In this document: piece by piece, positions 59,972-64,000 of the stretch | Layout: each line of letters begins with the position of its first letter | Numbering within the stretch: position 1 is the first letter of the stretch | NCBI GenBank assembly: GCA_035637455.1 | Contig: DASPXE010000098.1 | Coordinates: 1-64,000 of the forward strand | Reading direction: 5' to 3' | Length of the DNA stretch: 64,000 nucleotides | Origin: 20CM-4-69-16 sp035637455 | Lineage (GTDB): Bacteria > Gemmatimonadota > Gemmatimonadetes > Gemmatimonadales > GWC2-71-9 | The notes under the pieces: generated by a model | What the model was told of the DNA's origin: nothing | What the model saw: only the letters and a program-made list of their open reading frames with translations | Database searches by the model: none | Position numbers and translations under genes: made by a program

Positions 59972-62797
59972 ATGCGCATCCGTCGTGCCGGCATCACGGC
60001 GCTGTTCGTCGCCGTGAGCCCGGAATTCCTGAGTTCGCAAGGAGCGCCCGACACCTCGGGCGCCCCGCCACGCGACACTGCCCGCGCGGTCCCGCTCACC
60101 TCCGAAACGGTCATCACCGGTGATCTGCTGCGGGCATTGCCGATCGACGATCCGCGCCAGGCGCTGATGCTCGTCCCGGGCGTCGTGCTGCGCAGCGGCG
60201 ACATCGGCGTCGCTATCGCGCCCCAGCTCGCGATCCGCGGCTCCCGTCTCGGCGCGGCGAGCGTGTACGTGGACGGCGCACCGGTGCGGTTCCAAACGTT
60301 CGCGACGCAAGCGATGGCGCTCGCCACGCTGGGGATCGATCGCATCTCGGTCACGACTGGCGTCCCGGCAGCGTGGGTCGCGGACGCGGGCGGCGGCATC
60401 ATCAGCTACTTCACGCCCCCGGGCGGCCGAGGATTCGCGGGGACGTGGCGCGCCGAGACGGACGAGCCGTTCGGCGACGGGAGCACCGTTGGGTACAATC
60501 GGTTCGAGGGTACGCTGAGCGGTCCGGTGCCTGGCATGGAGCGGGCCACCTGGCTGCTCGCAGGCGCCACGTATGGCCAGCGGTCGCAGTACTACGGTCG
60601 TGGCGCAGCGGACCAGCCGGCGTACGTCCTCGGCGGGCTCGACACGCTCGTCCAGTGGACCGATGCGAGCGGCTCCTACAGCGTGCCGCTGCCGCGGTTC
60701 ATCCAGTCGAGTGGGTCGTGCACGGCGGGAGACAACTACGGGTTCGGATGCCAGGGGTTGCGGCGGCCGATGGACTGGTCCACCGTGCGCCGCGGCCTCA
60801 CGAAGCTTGCTTACAGCTACGGCTCCGGATCGAGTCTCACCTTCACGGGCCTCCTGCTGGATGTACACCAGCGCGCATTCCCCGGCGCGGACATCGCCGA
60901 CCCGGCCTTGTACCGCGGCGGCAGCGGGACGTCCCGGCTCGGCGTGCTGAACTGGGGCCAGGGGCTCGGAGCCTTCCGAGGCGGGCCGCTCACGCTCAGC
61001 GTCAACCTCTCGCTCGCGAGCGATCAGTTGATCGATGGCCCGCTCACCCCGGCGTCGGAGCTGGCGACGCGCGACCCTGCGCTCGGTGTGGAGTGGAAGA
61101 CCCTCGAGTTTACCGGAGCGGACAGCGTGGCGTTTCCCGTCAGCGATGACCTGCTCCGGCGGGTCCGCACGAACACCGGCACACGGGTGCCGTTTCAGGA
61201 CCGGGTCGATCTGCGGAACGCACAACAGGGTCGTCTCAACCCTTACGGGTTGCAGAGCGGGTGGCCCACGAGCGGCCTGCAAACCTCGATTGCGCGTGCG
61301 TGGGAGCACCGACTCGACGGCCGGGCCCAGCTCGAGTGGCTGCCGGGCACGCGCCATCACGTGACGCTCGGCGGCGACGCCGAGCGCACCGACGCGTCGT
61401 TGTACCAGTCGTCCTTGCTCAATCAGATCGGCTTCGATGCCTTTCGCGCGAAGCCCTCGCGCTTCGGGGTGTTCGCGAGCGATCGCGTCGCGCTCGGCCC
61501 GGTGGTGCTCGACCTCGGTGCGCGCTACGATCATTTCACTCCGGGAGGCGACTTCCAGAGGACCCCCGGCTTCACTTTCAGCGACCCGAACTGGAGTCCC
61601 GCCGCCGCGACCGACGACACGGCGTACACGAACTCGGTGGCGCGCGTGTTCGCTCGTGGAAGGGGGAAGAGTCTCGTCTCGTCGCGCATCCGGACGGCGT
61701 ACGCCTTCTCGCCAAACACCAGCGCTCGGGCGGCTTACGGTCAACAGGTCGAGCTCCCCGCGTTCATCGACCTGTTGACCAACACCAACAGTGACCTGTC
61801 CTTTACGAACACCACCGACGCATTCGGCCGGGATGTCGACTATGCGAAGTCGGAGCTGATGGAGCTTGGCGCGCGACACGCCTTCGGCCCGCACCTCTCG
61901 GTCGACCTCTCGGTGTACCGGAAGAACAACCTCGCGCCATACACGTTCCGGTTCTTGCCATTCGCGAGTCCGCGGCAGGCGTCGGAGACACTCTTCATCA
62001 ATGTGCTGACGAAGGTGGATGGCGGGCACGGAACCGGGACGGATGCGCGACTCGATTGGCATGCAGGAACAGGACTCAGCGCTTCAGTCTCCTATTCGTT
62101 CCTGACGACCAATACACGCGGCGACACTCACGCCCTCTATGCGCTGGCGAACGTCGCCGTGCCGAATGCGTGGAGGGCAGGCACAAGGCTAGGGTCACTG
62201 GCCCGAGGTCTCGCCGCGGTTGTCACCATCCGAGTTGCCACTGGCCTTCCGTACACTCGGCTCGTCGACAATGGCGACGGCCAGGTCGCACCGCAGTTCG
62301 GGCCAGGACTCGGAGGCCGGGCCGCCGAGCAGCTCAACGCGTCTCGCCTGCCGACCACGAAGACGCTCGATCTGCGACTCACGAAGGGCGTTCGGATCGG
62401 CTGCCGCGCCCTGCGGGCGTACGCCGACTTCCGGAACCTCCTGAACTTTACCAACGTCGTCGCGCTGTACGCCGAGACCGGTGATGTCGTGAACGATTTG
62501 CGCAAGCAGAAGCTGCTGAGTCCGGAGCTCGCATACCTACAGGCCGAAGCGAGCCTAGCGGGCGCGCTCAATCCCGACGGATCGATCAACCTGAGCGGAG
62601 ATTGCAACGCGTGGGGGATGCCGCCCAACTGCGTCGCGCTGCGGCGGGTCGAGGCCCGGTTCGGCAACGGTGACCTGCTGTACACGCCCCTTGAGCAAAC
62701 CAGAGCATTCGACACTTACTACAACTCCTTCTTCGGCCCCTGGCGCTTCCACGGGCCGGCCCGTACGGTCCGCGTTGGTGTGGAGGTGGGGTTCTGA
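59972..62797 (+). CDS. TonB-dependent outer-membrane receptor
   Basis: The plug domain (about residues 40-160) has LTSETVITGDLLRALPIDD, QALMLVPGVVLRSG, LAIRGSRLGAASVYVDGAPV and VTTGVPAAWVADAGGG; the rest is a 22-strand-type barrel ending in RVGVEVGF with a terminal Phe. No N-terminal carboxypeptidase-like domain and no signalling STN domain are present, so it is not a FecA-type transducer. The signal peptide is ALFVAVSPEF. The substrate is unknown. It is placed between the sigma factor and a zinc anti-sigma gene and flanked by copies of the sigma 3' end, suggesting insertion there. Confidence 0.88.
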   Translation: MRIRRAGITALFVAVSPEFLSSQGAPDTSGAPPRDTARAVPLTSETVITGDLLRALPIDDPRQALMLVPGVVLRSGDIGVAIAPQLAIRGSRLGAASVYVDGAPVRFQTFATQAMALATLGIDRISVTTGVPAAWVADAGGGIISYFTPPGGRGFAGTWRAETDEPFGDGSTVGYNRFEGTLSGPVPGMERATWLLAGATYGQRSQYYGRGAADQPAYVLGGLDTLVQWTDASGSYSVPLPRFIQSSGSCTAGDNYGFGCQGLRRPMDWSTVRRGLTKLAYSYGSGSSLTFTGLLLDVHQRAFPGADIADPALYRGGSGTSRLGVLNWGQGLGAFRGGPLTLSVNLSLASDQLIDGPLTPASELATRDPALGVEWKTLEFTGADSVAFPVSDDLLRRVRTNTGTRVPFQDRVDLRNAQQGRLNPYGLQSGWPTSGLQTSIARAWEHRLDGRAQLEWLPGTRHHVTLGGDAERTDASLYQSSLLNQIGFDAFRAKPSRFGVFASDRVALGPVVLDLGARYDHFTPGGDFQRTPGFTFSDPNWSPAAATDDTAYTNSVARVFARGRGKSLVSSRIRTAYAFSPNTSARAAYGQQVELPAFIDLLTNTNSDLSFTNTTDAFGRDVDYAKSELMELGARHAFGPHLSVDLSVYRKNNLAPYTFRFLPFASPRQASETLFINVLTKVDGGHGTGTDARLDWHAGTGLSASVSYSFLTTNTRGDTHALYALANVAVPNAWRAGTRLGSLARGLAAVVTIRVATGLPYTRLVDNGDGQVAPQFGPGLGGRAAEQLNASRLPTTKTLDLRLTKGVRIGCRALRAYADFRNLLNFTNVVALYAETGDVVNDLRKQKLLSPELAYLQAEASLAGALNPDGSINLSGDCNAWGMPPNCVALRRVEARFGNGDLLYTPLEQTRAFDTYYNSFFGPWRFHGPARTVRVGVEVGF

Positions 62798-62803
62798 AGC
62801 CTG

Positions 62804-62902
62804 GTCAAGGCGTATATCCACCGGGCCCGCAACGAATTGCGGGGTTACCTCACGGCGGGAGTGAAACCGCGACTACGCGAGCTCCGTAGGACGGCACAAT
62901 GA
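62804..62902 (+). pseudogene. sigma-factor 3' fragment in frame with the anti-sigma start (direct repeat, copy 2)
   Basis: The fragment VKAYIHRARNELRGYL continues to a basic tail and ends in TGA at 62900-62902, which overlaps the ATG of the anti-sigma gene at 62899. This is the ATGA-type coupling expected for an intact sigma/anti-sigma pair, so the fragment looks like the original junction of such a pair. It lacks all of regions 2 and most of region 4 and cannot encode a sigma factor. Confidence 0.85.
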
Positions 62903-63153
62903 GCGACCTCTTGGTGCAGCACCTCACCCCCGATGAGACCGAGCTATGGGCTCAGGGGCTGCTTCCCGCCGCGCGGGAGCTGCACCTCGCCCAGTGCCCG
63001 GAGTGCTGTGTCGTCGGTGACCGCGAGCGGAAGCTGTTCCGCGCGCTGGCGCAGCTGCCCCGGTTCGCGCCGGAGTTCGGCTTCGTCGAGCGGGTGATGG
63101 CGAAAGTGAAGATCCCGAAGACGGTCGAGGACCGTCCAAGACGGTCGCGGTGA
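62899..63153 (+). CDS. zinc-binding anti-sigma factor (zf-HC2 type), soluble
   Basis: The 84-residue product has H-x3-C-x2-C zinc-binding spacing (ELHLAQCPECCVVGDRERKLF, about residues 29-49) typical of zinc anti-sigma domains. The C-terminal half has one charged helix (GFVERVMAKVKIP) and no membrane segment, so it is cytosolic. Redox-sensitive ZAS proteins of this kind release their sigma factor on thiol oxidation; whether this one does is not shown. The ATG overlaps the sigma-factor fragment's stop. The intact sigma factor is 3 kb upstream, beyond the receptor gene. Confidence 0.8.
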   Translation: MSDLLVQHLTPDETELWAQGLLPAARELHLAQCPECCVVGDRERKLFRALAQLPRFAPEFGFVERVMAKVKIPKTVEDRPRRSR

Positions 63154-63194
63154 GCCCCCCCGACCCTGTTGGATCGTTCCCGACCGCCCTCCCC

Positions 63195-63938
63195 TCACGC
63201 CCTCACCTCCGCCCCCACACCGACTCCTAGCATCCGCGCCGCACTGCCGTCCCGCACCGCGATCTCCACCGTGCCCCCGCTCCCCACCAGCGCGACGAGC
63301 TGGCCGCGCGCGACGTCGCCGAACGTGCGCACCAGCGTGCCGACGTCCGTCCCCGCGACTTTGACGCGGACGCCCGGCTCCACCTGGTAGCCGGGAATGT
63401 TGGAGACCAGCGTCCCGAACCGATCCACGTACAGCACTTCGCCGACGACCGCCGCACCGTCGTGACGGGCCGCCGGCAGCGGGGAGCGGTACGGATCGGT
63501 GATCGCATGACCCAGCTGCGTGAGGGACGCACCGATGGCGAGCTGAGCCGCCGCGGGGGCGAACACGTCCCGGGCGTGGAACGTGGGCGCGGCACTGGGC
63601 GGAATCGGCAGCGACACGAAGTGGGCATCGGCGGGAAGGCACGACAGGAGACCGTTGTCGGGGGCGACGAAGAAATGCCCTCCGGCGCCGGCGGCCAGGG
63701 CACGCCGCGCCGTCCCCACACCGGGATCGACCACAGCGAGGTGCACCGTGCCCTGCGGGAACCGGTGCCACACACGCCCCAGGATGTACTGGCCCGCCCG
63801 GAGGTCGCCGGGCGGCACCTGATGGGTGATGTCCAACAGCGCCGCGCCGTGGACGTGCGACAGCAGCACGCCCTTCACCTCGCCGACATAGCTGTCGGCG
63901 GTGCCGAAGTCGGTGAGCAGGGTGATGATGGGAGGCAT
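63195..63938 (-). CDS. SAM hydroxide adenosyltransferase (DUF62, SAM hydrolase)
   Basis: The family cleaves S-adenosylmethionine to adenosine and methionine. The catalytic Asp loop LLTDFGTADSYVGEVKG, the ribose/His-Asp region LAVVDPGVGTARRAL, APDNGLL and FHARDVFAPAAAQLA, and the C-terminal GEVLYVDRFGTLVSNI define the family. At 247 residues it is complete. It is the fluorinase relative without the chloride/fluoride loop. It converges on the anti-sigma gene. A TATGAT box is about 28 bases upstream. Confidence 0.92.
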   Translation of the reverse strand: MPPIITLLTDFGTADSYVGEVKGVLLSHVHGAALLDITHQVPPGDLRAGQYILGRVWHRFPQGTVHLAVVDPGVGTARRALAAGAGGHFFVAPDNGLLSCLPADAHFVSLPIPPSAAPTFHARDVFAPAAAQLAIGASLTQLGHAITDPYRSPLPAARHDGAAVVGEVLYVDRFGTLVSNIPGYQVEPGVRVKVAGTDVGTLVRTFGDVARGQLVALVGSGGTVEIAVRDGSAARMLGVGVGAEVRA

Positions 63939-63966
63939 CGGCCGTCAGCCAGTAGCCGTCGGCGCC

Positions 63967-63972
63967 ATCATA
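63967..63972 (-). promoter_or_regulatory. possible -10 box TATGAT upstream of the SAM hydrolase
   Basis: TATGAT on the minus strand stands about 28 bases before the ATG at 63938. There is no recognisable -35 element within the window, which ends 28 bases further. Tentative. Confidence 0.3.
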
Positions 63973-64000
63973 CAACGGCCCGCCGCCAGGCGCCCGAGGT

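Noticed and set aside
59397..63153. FecI/FecR/FecA-type iron signalling system
   Set aside because: The receptor lacks an N-terminal signalling domain and the anti-sigma protein is a small soluble zinc protein without a membrane helix, so the resemblance is only in gene order.
62944..63975. 343-codon minus-strand frame covering the anti-sigma gene and the SAM hydrolase
   Set aside because: It is out of frame with the SAM hydrolase motifs and Arg/Gly-rich; a shadow frame.

Overview
The window is GC-rich, gene-dense bacterial chromosome with no phage, plasmid, transposase or CRISPR genes. The best guess is an uncultured member of the Gemmatimonadota. This is inferred from a large BNR/sortilin-type secreted protein, a Ser/Thr kinase with the glycine loop GSGGMATVYLA fused to a TolB-like region and TPRs, SusC/TonB-type receptors beside ECF sigma factors, a caa3 oxidase and late menaquinone genes. 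No 16S rRNA is present, so the phylum is not proven.

Layout. 1-4.3 kb: tail of a PDZ (HtrA-like) protein, a secreted haem-motif beta-propeller-like protein and two small membrane proteins. 4.4-12.2 kb: a minus-strand caa3 cytochrome c oxidase operon (ctaC-D-E-F-G) directly behind a 1,099-residue BNR-repeat protein. 12.3-17.2 kb: small secreted proteins, a type IV pilin-like protein, a ThuA-like protein and tRNA-Leu(UAG). 17.4-26.2 kb: M20 peptidase, YetF-like protein, tig-clpP-clpX-engB, a secreted protein and a GAF/PAS histidine kinase with a receiver domain. 26.2-34.4 kb, minus strand: acyl-CoA synthetase, then hisC-hisB-hisH-NUDIX-hisF-ATL preceded by a PilB ATPase fused to a receiver domain. 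34.4-46.9 kb: outer-membrane protein, trpE, FHA-GAF-cyclase, maf, dtd, glmS, glmM, an HD-GYP regulator and cystathionine gamma-synthase. 47-53.8 kb: M48 protease-purD-mutM facing a GH29-ubiX-phosphoesterase-serine hydrolase operon. 54-64 kb: Ser/Thr kinase, the menaquinone trio menG-ubiD-ubiA, an ECF sigma factor, a TonB-dependent receptor, a zinc anti-sigma factor and a SAM hydrolase.

The genes are mostly ordinary; the unusual content is structural. (1) Two loci hold a gene bracketed by the 3' end of its upstream neighbour and a second copy of that 3' end: an acyl-CoA synthetase behind the histidine kinase, and a TonB receptor between the sigma factor and its anti-sigma factor. (2) Five hairpin elements have 28-33 bp arms that are themselves tandem 7-8 bp repeats; one encodes the signal peptide of a protein and another the end of CtaG. 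(3) Palindromes and G-rich tracts are carried in frame inside EngB, HisF and GlmM, and one intergenic palindrome supplies the engB start codon. (4) Seven operon-head genes lack a Shine-Dalgarno sequence and have a TANNTT box 6-9 nt before the start codon, which suggests leaderless transcription. (5) A secreted sensor-like protein and a kinase are in one frame, separated by a single UAG.
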